From: Streptomyces xiaopingdaonensis | GTDB lineage: Bacteria > Actinomycetota > Actinomycetes > Streptomycetales > Streptomycetaceae | Assembly: GCF_000262345.1 (NCBI RefSeq) | Contig: NZ_AJTQ01000148.1 | Span: 1-44,010, forward strand | Direction of reading: 5' to 3' | DNA length: 44,010 bases | Shown here: positions 36,353 through 44,010 of the stretch, one piece after another | Layout: the number at the start of each line of letters is the position of its first letter | How positions within the stretch are numbered: position 1 is the stretch's first letter | Position numbers and translations under genes: made by a program | Notes under the pieces: generated by a model | Seen by the model: the letters and a program-made list of their open reading frames with translations, nothing else | What the model was told of the DNA's origin: nothing | Database searches by the model: none

Positions 36353-37513
36353 TCACCCGTGCGCGCCCAACCGCCACAACGACGTCACCTCGGCGTCCCG
36401 CGCCGCGTGCAGCGGGTCGCCGGCGTCCGCCGCCTTGTGGTGGCGCGGACGTGCGTCGAGGCGGCCCAGGACACGGAGTCCGGACGACGCGATCCGGTCG
36501 AGGAGCTCCGCGCGGGTGCGCAGCCCGAGGTGCTCCGCGAGGTCGGAGAGGACGAGCCAGCCCTCGCCGCCGGGTGCGAGGCGCTCGGCGAGGCCGTCGA
36601 GGAAGCCGTGGAGCATGCGGCTGCCGTGGTCGTAGACGGCGCGCTCGACGGGCGCGCTCGGTTTCGCCGGCACCCAGGGCGGGTTGCAGACGACGAGCGG
36701 TGCGCGCGTCCGGCCGGGCGGGAAGAGGTCGGCGCGGACGACCTCCACCGCGTCGTCGACGCGCAGCCGCGAGACGTTCTCACGGGCGCAGTCGAGCGCG
36801 CGCTCGTCGGTGTCGGTGGCGACGACCCGCGCGACGCCGCGCCGCGCGAGCACGGCGCTGAGCACGCCGGTCCCGGTGCCGATGTCGAAGGCGAGCTCGG
36901 GCGCAGGCACCTGCTCGTCCGCGGCGCGGGCCACCAGGTCGACGTACTCGCCGCGCACCGGCGAGAAGACGCCGTACCGCGGATGGACGCGCTCCCCGCC
37001 GAGCGCCGGCACGGCGACGCCGCGCAACTGCCACTGGTGGGCGCTGAGCACGGCGTTGAGCTCGCGCAGCGCGACGAGGGAGCGCTCGGCGCCGGCGGGC
37101 GCGGGTCCGTACGCCTGCACGCACGCCTCGTGCACCGCGGGTGCGCGGCGCAGCGGGACCGTGTACCCCTCGGGGCCGGCTTCGAGGGGTACGAGGAGCA
37201 TGCCGAGGAGCCCGGCGCGGCGGGACTGCCACTGGCGCGCGCGGTGGAACGTCTCGCGCCGCTCGGCCCCGGGCTTGGGGGGCTTGCGCTCCACTCGCCG
37301 CGCGAGCGCCTGGAGCAACTGCCTCGCCTGGTGGAAGTCGCCGCGCCAGACGAGTCCCGTGCCCTCGCAGACGAGCTTGAACGCGCGGTCGGCGCCGAGC
37401 CGGTCGTCGGCCGGGGCGAGGCGGGCGGGGAGGCGGGCACCGCTCTCGGAACGCCAGTGCGCCGAGTGCTCCCGGCCGTCCTCCGTCCAGCGCGCCGGCT
37501 GCTGGGTGGTCAT
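36353..37513 (-). CDS. HemK/PrmC-like class I SAM methyltransferase
   Basis: The 386-residue protein has an N-terminal partner domain (DRAFKLVCEGTGLVWRGDFH, LLVPLEAGPEGYTVPLRRAP) and a Rossmann domain with LAFDIGTGTGVLSAVLARRG, VVATDTDERALDCAREN and the catalytic VVCNPPWVPAKPS. NPPW/NPPY is the mark of methyltransferases acting on amide or exocyclic nitrogen, such as release-factor glutamine or adenine-N6. It is larger than PrmC and the target is unknown. ATG 37513 follows GGAG. It lies 40 bases beyond the EamA gene stop on the same strand and may be co-transcribed with it. Confidence 0.85.
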   Translation of the reverse strand: MTTQQPARWTEDGREHSAHWRSESGARLPARLAPADDRLGADRAFKLVCEGTGLVWRGDFHQARQLLQALARRVERKPPKPGAERRETFHRARQWQSRRAGLLGMLLVPLEAGPEGYTVPLRRAPAVHEACVQAYGPAPAGAERSLVALRELNAVLSAHQWQLRGVAVPALGGERVHPRYGVFSPVRGEYVDLVARAADEQVPAPELAFDIGTGTGVLSAVLARRGVARVVATDTDERALDCARENVSRLRVDDAVEVVRADLFPPGRTRAPLVVCNPPWVPAKPSAPVERAVYDHGSRMLHGFLDGLAERLAPGGEGWLVLSDLAEHLGLRTRAELLDRIASSGLRVLGRLDARPRHHKAADAGDPLHAARDAEVTSLWRLGAHG

Positions 37514-37553
37514 CGCTCCAGCGTACGAGAGCGCGACGGGACCCGAGCCGGCG

Positions 37554-38462
37554 CTACCGCGGCGCCGACGAGGTACGCACGGCGCCCGCGCTCGCCGCCA
37601 CGACGAGAGCGACAGCGAGGAGTTGGAGCGGCCCGAGGCTCTGCCCGAGGACGAGGAACCCGGCACCCGTCGCGACGACCGGCATCAGACTCATCAGCAC
37701 CGAGAAGGTCGCCGCCGGCAGCCTCCGCAGCGCGAAGAGCTCCAACGTGTACGGCACGAGCGAGGAGAGGACGGCGACGGCGACCCCGGCGCCGAGGACG
37801 ACGGGGTCGAGGAGCGCCCCCTGCGCGCTGACGAGCCCCGCGGGCGCGCTGACGAGCGCGGCGACGGCCAGACCGAGCGCCAGCCCGTCCGCCCGCTCGA
37901 AGCGTGCGCCGGCGCGCGCGTTGAAGAGGATGTACGCCGTCCACATGGCGCCCGCAGCGAGCGCGAACCCGGCGCCCGCCAGGTTGAGTTCGCCGAACGA
38001 GCTGCTGCCGAGGAGGTAGACGCCGCCGAGCGCGAGCAGCGCCCAGACGAGGCTGACGAGACGCCGGGACGCCACGACGGAGAGGACGAGAGGCCCCAGC
38101 AGCTCCAGCGTCACCACGGCACCGAGCGGGATGCGCTCGACGGCCTGGTAGAAGAGCGAGTTCATGGTGCCGAGCGCCACGCCGAGCCCGAGCACGGCCG
38201 TCCAGTCGCCCCGGTCGTGCCCCCTCAGCCGCGGCCGGCAGACGAGCAGCATCAGCACGGCGGAGAAGACGAGCCGCATCGCCACGACGCCGAGCGCCCC
38301 CGCTCGCGGAAAGAGCAGCGCCGCCACGGCCGACCCGAACTGAAGCGACATCGCGCTCCCGATCACCATGCCGAGCGCCCCCGCGCGCCCCTTCCCCCTC
38401 GCGGGGCGCGGGGGCACGGGGGACGGTGCGGCGGTCCCGGCCGCCGACTCGGAAGCGCTCAT
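37554..38462 (-). CDS. EamA/RhtA-like DMT superfamily exporter
   Basis: The 302-residue membrane protein has ten predicted helices in two repeated EamA halves (AMSLQFGSAVAALLFPRAGA, LGTMNSLFYQAVERIPLGAV, LELLGPLVLSVVASRR; then AGAMWTAYILFNARAG and FSVLMSLMPVVATGAGFLVL). It most resembles RhtA, which exports threonine and homoserine, but DMT exporter substrates vary widely. The start ATG at 38462 precedes a Pro-rich cytoplasmic tail. Probable partner on the same strand is the methyltransferase downstream. Confidence 0.9.
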   Translation of the reverse strand: MSASESAAGTAAPSPVPPRPARGKGRAGALGMVIGSAMSLQFGSAVAALLFPRAGALGVVAMRLVFSAVLMLLVCRPRLRGHDRGDWTAVLGLGVALGTMNSLFYQAVERIPLGAVVTLELLGPLVLSVVASRRLVSLVWALLALGGVYLLGSSSFGELNLAGAGFALAAGAMWTAYILFNARAGARFERADGLALGLAVAALVSAPAGLVSAQGALLDPVVLGAGVAVAVLSSLVPYTLELFALRRLPAATFSVLMSLMPVVATGAGFLVLGQSLGPLQLLAVALVVAASAGAVRTSSAPR

Positions 38463-38798
38463 GACCGCACGCTATGCCGGTGTGCCGCGCCGCGTGAAAT
38501 GCCGTACGGAGAGCGGCTATGCCGCAGGCGCATGACCGTCGGCACGTCCCGCGCGAGGGACCTCCGGCCGTCGCCGGTCGCCCTTCCGCGGGACGGCTAC
38601 GGCTCGTACTCCTGCCCTGCCACGGCCGCCCGGCCCGCATGGGTACCGTCCACACGGGGGGCACCCGGACCGCCAGGGACGGCGGCAAGTCGGTGCCGCG
38701 CCCAGGAGCCCGGGAGGCGCCGGCGCCCCGACGACGCGCAGGGAAGCGGCCTCCTCGGAGAGGCCGGACCGCCCGGGGCGACAGCACCCGTCCTCGTG
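38463..38798. other. 336-base intergenic region
   Basis: Between two minus-strand genes. It must hold the EamA promoter, but I see no clear boxes, hairpin, RNA or small gene. Confidence 0.35.
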
Positions 38799-40022
38799 TC
38801 AACTCCCCTGACGCAGCCCGGACTTGTCGGCTCCCCGGCTCAACACGGCGCGCTCGATGGTCGCGTGCGCCTCCCGCCGTTCGCCGCTGCCCCGGTCGCG
38901 GCCGAGGTTGACGAGCGTGTGCCGGGGCTCGGTCTCCATCAGGTACGGCACGTACTCCGCCCGGCCGACCCGCCATTCGGCCGCCGCGCCTCCGGCGTCC
39001 GGGTCCTCGGGCGGCCGGAACGCGAACCGCGCCGCCGTGCCCATCGTGCCGCGCGGGTCTTCCATCTTGCCGGCGATCTGGTCGCCCATCCCGTAGACCA
39101 CCCACGTCCCGTTGACCTTCTCGTACGCCTGCGGGACGTGCGCGTGGGTGCCGATGATCAGGTCGATGTCGCGCCGCCCGTGATGACGCGAGGCGGTGAG
39201 CTGCTTCGCCAGCGCGCGTTGCTGCGCGTCCGGCTCCTGCTGCCACTCCGTCCCCCAGTGCATGCTCGCGACGACGACGTCGGCGCCCGCCTTCCGCGCC
39301 GCCCGTGCGTCGGCGACGATCCGGCGCGGGTCGATGCGGTTGACGGTCCAGGGCTTGCCCTCCGGCAGCGGGATGCCGTTGGTGCCGTAGGTGTAGGCGA
39401 GTTGGGCGACCTTGGCACTGCCGGCCCGCAGCGTCGCGGGGCGCCGGCTCTCGGCCTCGGACCGCGCGGAACCGACGTGCCCGAGCTTCACGGCGTCCAT
39501 CGCCTTCAGGGTCCGTGCGACGCCCTCGCTTCCGGCGTCGAGGCTGTGGTTCGAGGCCGTCGAGCAACTGTCGTACCCGGCGTCCTTGACGGCCTTCGCC
39601 AACTGCGGGGGCGTGGTGAAGGACGGATAGCCGGCGAAGGGACCCTCGTCGGGCCCGTAGACCGTCTCCATGTGGCACAGGGCGACGTCGGCGCCGCTCG
39701 CCAGCGGCTTCGCCGCGGAGAGCATCCGCCCGAAGTCGTAGGCGGGGGCGCCCCTTTCGCCGGAGGAACCGGCGTCGGCCTTGGCCTGCCGGATGAGCGA
39801 GTCGTGCACGAGCAGGTCCCCCGACGCGATGAGCGTGAACCCGCGTGCGGGCTGCGGCTGCCGGCTCGCGGCGCCTGCGGGGTCCTCCGGGTCGCGCGAG
39901 GCGCGGTGCCCGGCGCACCCTGCGACGCCGACGACGGCCGCGAGGGCGCCGGCGGCCACGAGTCGACGGCGGGCGGCTGCTCTCTTGGCGTGCGGGGCTT
40001 GAGCGGAAGGGTCTCTTTCCAC
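38799..40022 (-). CDS. CapA-family (poly-gamma-glutamate synthesis-like) metallophosphatase-fold lipoprotein
   Basis: The 407-residue protein carries a basic signal peptide ending at lipobox VAGC (Cys36). The mature part has the CapA motifs: TLIASGDLLVHDSL, CHMETVYG, SNHSLDAGSEG, VVASMHWGTEWQ, IIGTHAHVPQAYEKVNGTWV and VYGMGD. These build the metal-binding calcineurin-like fold. True PgsA/CapA helps export or anchor polyglutamate, but no capB/C genes are nearby, so the actual role is unknown. I chose the GTG at 40022 since the start just precedes the signal sequence; longer versions add a non-conserved stretch. Confidence 0.87.
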   Translation of the reverse strand: MERDPSAQAPHAKRAAARRRLVAAGALAAVVGVAGCAGHRASRDPEDPAGAASRQPQPARGFTLIASGDLLVHDSLIRQAKADAGSSGERGAPAYDFGRMLSAAKPLASGADVALCHMETVYGPDEGPFAGYPSFTTPPQLAKAVKDAGYDSCSTASNHSLDAGSEGVARTLKAMDAVKLGHVGSARSEAESRRPATLRAGSAKVAQLAYTYGTNGIPLPEGKPWTVNRIDPRRIVADARAARKAGADVVVASMHWGTEWQQEPDAQQRALAKQLTASRHHGRRDIDLIIGTHAHVPQAYEKVNGTWVVYGMGDQIAGKMEDPRGTMGTAARFAFRPPEDPDAGGAAAEWRVGRAEYVPYLMETEPRHTLVNLGRDRGSGERREAHATIERAVLSRGADKSGLRQGS

Positions 40023-40249
40023 GGGAGCTGCTCCAGTCTCCGGACGGTTGCTCGGGCACCCGGGGCACCCGAAAAGTACGAAAAACTGCTGAGTCCACTC
40101 ACCGCTACGCAGCCCCGCCTCGCCCCGCGCAATGCCGTCGCCCCCGCCGTACGGAGCACGATCTGCACCCTCGCGAGTGCCGCGGCACGACGGCACGCCC
40201 CACCGCACCGCCGTATCCGGCCGGAAGCCGCTGGCTATGCTCCGGACCC

Positions 40250-41137
40250 ATGACCGCCGACCTGCGCCACCTGAGGGCCTTCCTCGCCATCGCCGACGCG
40301 GGCACCGTCACCCACGCCGCGGCCCGGCTCGGCGTCGGGCAACCCACCCTCTCCAGGCGGCTCTCGCAGCTCGAGGACCATCTCGGGGTGCAGCTCGTCG
40401 ACCGCTCGACCCACCACCTCGCGCTCACCTCGGAGGGACGGAGCTTCCTCGACAAGGCGGCCACTGCCGTCGCCGCCGTCGACGACGCGCTCGACCCCGC
40501 ACGCATCCGGTACTGGCCCGTGCGCCTCGGACACTCCTGGTCGGCGCTGGGCCGCTACACGACGCCGCTGCTCCGCCGCTGGAAGGCCGCACACCCGGAG
40601 ACACCGCTCGAACTGCTGCGGATCGACGAGCGCATGGCCGGGCTCCTGGGCGGCCGCACCGATGCCGCCCTCGTCCGCGGAGAGATCCCCGACGCGGCCC
40701 CCGTCCGGCGCGCCTGGCTGCTCGACGAGACCCGCGTCGCCGCCGTCCCCACCGGGGGCGAACTCGCGCGTGCGGCCGACACGTTGACACTCGACGACCT
40801 CGCGGACGAGACCGTCGTGCTCAACTCCGTCTCGGGGCTCACCACCCTCGCGCTCTGGCCGGCCGAGCACCGCCCCGCCACGACGGTGCGCGTCGCCAAC
40901 ACCGACGACTGGCTCGGCGCCATCGCCGCGGGCGGCGCCGTGGGCGTCTCCACCGACGCCACCGCCGAGCTCCACCACCACCCCGGCGTCGTCTACCGCC
41001 CGCTCGCGGGCGCCCCGCCCGTTCCCGTCCACCTCGTCTGGCGCACGGGTCCCGGGCACCCCGCCGTCCCCGAACTGGTGAGGCTCGCCCGCGCCGTACT
41101 GCCCGAGTGCGCGCGGCAGCCGATGCCCGGGCGGTGA
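40250..41137 (+). CDS. LysR-family transcriptional regulator
   Basis: The 295-residue protein has the LysR helix-turn-helix (LRHLRAFLAIADAGTVTHAA, VGQPTLSRRLSQLEDHLGVQ, residues 4-50) and a LysR_substrate effector domain (VRLGHSWSALGRYTTPLLRR, LGGRTDAALVRGEIP, GLTTLALWPAE, WLGAIAAGGAVGVSTD). The effector is unknown. The ATG at 40250 starts MTADLRHLRAF. It is divergent from the CapA-type gene 227 bases away, so it may control that gene, as LysR regulators often control their divergent neighbour. Confidence 0.92.
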   Translation: MTADLRHLRAFLAIADAGTVTHAAARLGVGQPTLSRRLSQLEDHLGVQLVDRSTHHLALTSEGRSFLDKAATAVAAVDDALDPARIRYWPVRLGHSWSALGRYTTPLLRRWKAAHPETPLELLRIDERMAGLLGGRTDAALVRGEIPDAAPVRRAWLLDETRVAAVPTGGELARAADTLTLDDLADETVVLNSVSGLTTLALWPAEHRPATTVRVANTDDWLGAIAAGGAVGVSTDATAELHHHPGVVYRPLAGAPPVPVHLVWRTGPGHPAVPELVRLARAVLPECARQPMPGR

Positions 41138-41236
41138 GGGCCGCGCAGGAACCGCTGCCACCGGACGGTCGTTCACAGGGCAGGTGCCCATGCACGGGCC
41201 ACGCGCCCGAGACCCCGACAACTAGGAGGCAGGACC

Positions 41237-41470
41237 GTGGCAGGCTTTCTCGACCGCGCCAAGGAGCAGGCGCAGCGCGGTATTTCGCAGGGCAAGGAAA
41301 AGGTCGAAGAGGTCCAGGCCCAGCGCGCGGGCAACGAGCTCCTGCGCGCTCTCGGCCAGGCGTACTACGAGCAGCAGCGGAGCAACGGCTCGGCCGAGGC
41401 CGTCCAGGGGTCGATGGTCAGGCTGGAGCAGCACATCGCGGAGCACGGGGACGCCTTCCTCAAGAAGTGA
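41237..41470 (+). CDS. small conserved hypothetical protein
   Basis: The 77-residue protein begins (GTG) AGFLDRAKEQAQRGISQGKE and continues with KVEEVQAQRAGNELLRALGQ and MVRLEQHIAEHGDAFLKK. It is soluble, charged and all helical, with no signal or membrane segment. An excellent AGGAGG site lies before the start. Similar short helical proteins are widely conserved in Streptomyces without known function. A strong hairpin follows at once, so it is likely a one-gene transcript. Confidence 0.83.
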   Translation: MAGFLDRAKEQAQRGISQGKEKVEEVQAQRAGNELLRALGQAYYEQQRSNGSAEAVQGSMVRLEQHIAEHGDAFLKK

Positions 41471-41475
41471 CCCCG

Positions 41476-41514
41476 CGCGGTACGGGCGCGGACGCGCTCC
41501 GCGCCCGTACCGCG
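41476..41514. terminator. 17-bp perfect hairpin between convergent genes
   Basis: CGCGGTACGGGCGCGGA and TCCGCGCCCGTACCGCG pair perfectly over a five-base loop, five bases after the small gene's stop and 12 beyond the convergent Nudix gene. It can serve as a terminator for both. Confidence 0.9.
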
Positions 41515-41526
41515 GCCTCCCTCGGG

Positions 41527-42057
41527 TCAGCCGAAGCGCAGCCGGTGGAGCATGAGCAGCGCCGCCGCCGTGTTGGCCGCCGGCACCTCCCCGCGCGCGA
41601 CGAGCTCCGGCACCTCCTTGAGCGGCACCCATTCCCGTCTCGACGACTCGAAGTCGTCCTCCGGGTGCCCGACGTACTCGGCACGCTGCGACCAGAAGAC
41701 GTGGTGCCGCGCGTCCGTCAACCCGTTCGACGGCTCCACCGTCATCAGCGGGTGGAGGCGCCCCGGGGACCAGCCGGTCTCCTCGCGCATCTCGCGCGCG
41801 GCGGCGGCCGCGAGCCCCTCCCCGTCCTCGACGACGCCGGCCGCGATCTCCCACCCCCAGCTTTCGGTGATGAAGCGGTGCCGCCAGAGCAGCAGCACCT
41901 CGTTCCGCTCGTTGACCGCGGTGGCCATCGCGACCGGGCGCAGGCGAATCACGTAGTGGTCGAGGTGCCGGCCGTCCGGCAGTTCGACGTCGGCGAGGTG
42001 CACCCGTAGCCACTGGTTCTCGTACACAGTGCGTTCACCCAGGTTGGTCCACTGCAC
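41527..42057 (-). CDS. Nudix hydrolase
   Basis: The 176-residue protein has a textbook Nudix box, GVVEDGEGLAAAAAREMREE followed by TGW (G-x5-E-x7-REUxEExGU). Before it are the usual strands (VAMATAVNERNEVLLLWRHR) and a family-typical SWGWEIAAG. After it are PSNGLTDARHHVFWSQRAEY and a helical tail. This pattern fits ADP-ribose/nucleoside-diphosphate-sugar type Nudix enzymes. I prefer GTG 42057 (VQWTNLGERTVY), which has GAGGAAGGGGG upstream, over GTG 42090. Confidence 0.9.
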   Translation of the reverse strand: MQWTNLGERTVYENQWLRVHLADVELPDGRHLDHYVIRLRPVAMATAVNERNEVLLLWRHRFITESWGWEIAAGVVEDGEGLAAAAAREMREETGWSPGRLHPLMTVEPSNGLTDARHHVFWSQRAEYVGHPEDDFESSRREWVPLKEVPELVARGEVPAANTAAALLMLHRLRFG

Positions 42058-42142
42058 GTGTGTGCCCCCTTCCTCACGGAGGTTGGGCACATCCCAGCAT
42101 GTGGCGGCCGCGACCGGACAGAGCCACTCGGTGCGGCCGCGG

Positions 42143-43504
42143 TCAGAGCGGAACCCTCAGCGCGTCGTCGATCAGTTGCGCCGCCTCGGCCGCCGGCGCA
42201 CTCCGATGCCGCACGAGCTGCCGTCCGAGCCCGCGCATGCGCCCGCGCAGACGTTGCGACTCGACACCGCGCGCGTGGGCGACCATCTCCTTCGCCGTCT
42301 CCGCCGCCTGCTCCTCGTCGCCGCTGGCCAGCTCCACGTCGGCGAGGGTGGCGAGCCTGTTGACCCGCCCCCTGATGTGCGCCGGCGCGTCCGCCGACTC
42401 CCGCGCGTACCGACCCGCCGTCGCCACCTCGCCCAGGACCAGCAGCGCCTCGGCCAGCCGCACCTGGACGAACCCCGGCTGTACGTACCCGGTCTCCGCA
42501 GGCTCCTCCTCGGGCCGGATGCGTTCCGAGTACGCCTCGGCGGCCCGCATGCAGGCGTAGGCGCCGCCCCGGTCGCCGAGCATGGCGTACGCCTTCGCCT
42601 GCATCCCGTACAGATCCGAGGTGAGCGCCGCGCTCGCCCGCGCCTGCGGGGAGCGCAGCACGGCCTCGGCACAGGCGATGGCGTGGCGGCTGTCGCCGAG
42701 GAAGAGGGCCTGGTTGACGAGGAGGGAGACGACGTAGCCGCCGAAGAGCCGGTCCCCCGACGCCTTGCCCAGACGCAGCGCCTGATGGAAGTAGCGCTGC
42801 GCGAGGCCCTGCGCATCGGTGTCGTACGCGCAGATCCCGCTGATCGCGGCCAACGACCCGGCCGCCCTGAAGAGTTCGCGTCCGACCTCGTCCTCGTACC
42901 GGCCGCGCAGCAGCGGGGCGACCTCCGCGTTGAGGAAGCCGACGACACGGGCGCGGGTCGCGACGCCTCCCGCGTTCCGGTAGAGGCGCTCGTAGTGGCC
43001 GCGGGCCACCTGGAGCACCGAGACCTCGGCCTCGCCCACGGGGCGCTCGCCGCGGTGCGAGACGTCCGCGTCGGCGGGCGGGTTCTCCCACTCCCAGACC
43101 GGCGCGACCGCGGCCGCACCCCGCAGGAGGGAGGGGGCGACTCCCCCGGCGTCCTCGGCGTGGAGGCGGTCCGAGTGCCACAGCAGCGCCGCCCGCTCGA
43201 CGAAGCCGCCGAGTCCGCTGCCGTCCGCGCTCTGCGGCGGCGGGGCCGCGCCGTCCGGTGGTCCTGCCATGCCGATGTCGGCGAGGGTGAGGGTGCGGCC
43301 CAGCCTCCCTCCGAGGATCTCGCAGAGGAACTCCGGCACCCTGCCACGCGGACGCTGCCCCTTGAGCCAGCGCGCCACCGCCGTGTGGTCGTAACGAAGG
43401 GTGAGTCCGGCCGCGCTTCCCGACTGGTTTACGCGCGTCGCCAGTCCGGCACGGGACATGCCGGACTGGTCGAGTAACGCGTCCAGTTGACTGTTGGGCT
43501 CCAT
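42143..43504 (-). CDS. HTH regulator with helical-repeat domain (NsdA-like family)
   Basis: The 453-residue protein has an N-terminal XRE-like DNA-binding domain (NSQLDALLDQSGMSRAGLAT, LRYDHTAVARWLKGQRPRGR, residues 4-65) and a long C-terminal TPR-like helical region (AISGICAYDTDAQGLAQRYF, HQALRLGKASGDRLFGGYVV, GDRGGAYACMRAAEAYSERI). This layout is the large Streptomyces family that includes NsdA and related regulators of sporulation and antibiotic production. The specific role cannot be assigned. ATG 43504 follows GGAGGGCGAC. A close paralog begins 217 bases away on the opposite strand. Confidence 0.88.
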   Translation of the reverse strand: MEPNSQLDALLDQSGMSRAGLATRVNQSGSAAGLTLRYDHTAVARWLKGQRPRGRVPEFLCEILGGRLGRTLTLADIGMAGPPDGAAPPPQSADGSGLGGFVERAALLWHSDRLHAEDAGGVAPSLLRGAAAVAPVWEWENPPADADVSHRGERPVGEAEVSVLQVARGHYERLYRNAGGVATRARVVGFLNAEVAPLLRGRYEDEVGRELFRAAGSLAAISGICAYDTDAQGLAQRYFHQALRLGKASGDRLFGGYVVSLLVNQALFLGDSRHAIACAEAVLRSPQARASAALTSDLYGMQAKAYAMLGDRGGAYACMRAAEAYSERIRPEEEPAETGYVQPGFVQVRLAEALLVLGEVATAGRYARESADAPAHIRGRVNRLATLADVELASGDEEQAAETAKEMVAHARGVESQRLRGRMRGLGRQLVRHRSAPAAEAAQLIDDALRVPL

Positions 43505-43553
43505 GTCGCCCTCCGGTCGTCCGTCTCGTGTTTCGCAGAGTAACGGACGGGCG

Positions 43554-43570
43554 TTCACACGGGGTGTGAA
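43554..43570. promoter_or_regulatory. 7-bp inverted repeat, candidate operator between divergent regulators
   Basis: TTCACAC, GGG, GTGTGAA is perfect. It lies 50 bases upstream of the minus-strand regulator. CACAC/GTGTG half-sites recur at 43639-43660 in the same gap. Confidence 0.5.
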
Positions 43571-43638
43571 AAAGCCACGCGTGCACGGTACTTGCACACC
43601 CTCCCGCACCGCCCCCGCGCGCGGTTTGCTGTGGGTAG

Positions 43639-43660
43639 CCGCACACGAGGGCGTGTGCGG
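43639..43660. promoter_or_regulatory. 8-bp inverted repeat upstream of the second HTH regulator
   Basis: CCGCACAC, GAGGGC, GTGTGCGG is perfect. It sits 25 bases before the upstream reading frame and shares the CACAC/GTGTG core with the repeat at 43554-43570. Confidence 0.5.
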
Positions 43661-43684
43661 AAGTCCCCAAGGAGGCTACGGAAA

Positions 43685-43735
43685 GTGAACGACCCTCTCG
43701 CGCTCGATCTCACTCAGCGTCATGAAGCCCGCTAG
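43685..43735 (+). CDS. 16-codon upstream reading frame overlapping the HTH gene start
   Basis: A GTG at 43685 is preceded by AAGGAGG nine bases upstream and reads MNDPLALDLTQRHEAR then TAG at 43733. It contains the ATG (43722) of the next gene in another frame, which itself has only a weak ribosome site. The main gene's frame is closed by a TGA at 43686, so it cannot begin earlier. This looks like a leader peptide for translational coupling. Confidence 0.5.
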   Translation: MNDPLALDLTQRHEAR

Positions 43736-44010
43736 CCCGTACCGTGCGCCGGCGCACGAGACGGCGCAGCCGACGGCGCCCGCCGCGGCGCCGGCGCGGG
43801 AGCACCGGCCGCAGAACACCCCGCGGCATCTCCGCCCCAACCCCGAACTCCGCGCACTGCTCCGGGAAAGCGGCTGGACGCAGGCAGCCCTGGCGCACAC
43901 CGTGGTTCGTCTCGGCGCCGAGGCCGGCGTACGTCTTCGGTACGACCGCACCTCCGTCGCGCACTGGCTGCGCGGCAGCCGGCCCGAGCCGCAGGTGCGG
44001 CGGGTCGTCG
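43722..44010 (+). CDS. HTH regulator paralog, N-terminal part (runs off the right edge)
   Basis: The visible 96 codons start MKPASPYRAPAHETAQPTAP, a low-complexity lead, then LRPNPELRALLRESGWTQAA, LAHTVVRLGAEAGVRLRYDR and TSVAHWLRGSRPEPQVRR. The last part aligns well with the DNA-binding region of the divergent minus-strand gene (PNSQLDALLDQSG..., LRYDHTAVARWLKGQRPRGR), so the two are paralogs of the NsdA-like family. The remainder, presumably the helical-repeat domain, is outside the window. The ATG at 43722 is the only possible start in this frame after the TGA at 43686. Confidence 0.8.
   Translation, partial: MKPASPYRAPAHETAQPTAPAAAPAREHRPQNTPRHLRPNPELRALLRESGWTQAALAHTVVRLGAEAGVRLRYDRTSVAHWLRGSRPEPQVRRVV

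Noticed and set aside
40235..41221. 328-codon minus-strand frame opposite the LysR gene
   Set aside because: Gly/Val-rich shadow without recognisable domain; LysR motifs on the plus strand are unambiguous.

Overview
The window is very GC-rich (about 70% or more by eye), uses GTG starts freely, and carries gene families typical of Streptomyces: a nickel superoxide dismutase with its own maturation protease, a SAV_2336-type protein, DUF6104, an NsdA-like HTH/repeat regulator pair and a fused 2-oxoglutarate decarboxylase Kgd. The order lon, methyltransferase, two-component pair, kgd ... ABC transporter, malic enzyme, CGNR, sodX, sodN matches, from memory, the SCO5254-SCO5285 part of the S. coelicolor chromosome core. 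No rRNA, tRNA, CRISPR array or transposase was seen.

Region 1 (1-7831) is core: the 5' end of lon with a HAIR-like HspR site, a spermidine-synthase-fold methyltransferase, an OmpR/HisKA two-component operon, and kgd with a strong terminator.

Region 2 (8048-19695) is the most interesting part: about 11 kb of minus-strand conflict/RiPP-type genes with one divergent partner. In transcription order it has a trypsin-like protease fused to VMAP-type domains, a MoxR-type AAA+ ATPase, a vWA-like SAV_2336 protein, a 75-residue peptide with an FxsA-like leader and an unusual Asn/Pro-rich tail, a stand-alone HExxH peptide-hydroxylase-like enzyme, and a TIR-like/NB-ARC/TPR protein of the FxsT type. A Trypco1-type protein is divergent. 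No radical SAM enzyme (FxsB) is present. A VMAP ternary system thus sits directly against a variant FxSxx-like peptide system.

Region 3 (19643-24011) is accessory and partly decayed: a possible 48-residue membrane peptide, a MmyB-type regulator divergent from a dehydrogenase / frameshifted NTF2-like / SDR operon, and a broken SigJ-type sigma factor.

Region 4 (24101-29507) holds DUF6104, a DUF4097-PadR operon behind an 11-bp inverted repeat, an intergenic stretch of degenerate ~145-bp repeats, a GNAT acetyltransferase, a zinc-type dehydrogenase and a Uma2 nuclease-fold protein.

Region 5 (29559-44010) is again mostly core: a polar amino-acid ABC transporter operon, malic enzyme, CGNR regulator, sodX/sodN, a methyltransferase, an EamA exporter, a CapA-type lipoprotein, a LysR regulator, a small conserved protein, a Nudix hydrolase, and two divergent paralogous HTH regulators separated by an intergenic region full of inverted repeats. 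The second regulator is preceded by a 16-codon upstream reading frame and runs off the right edge.
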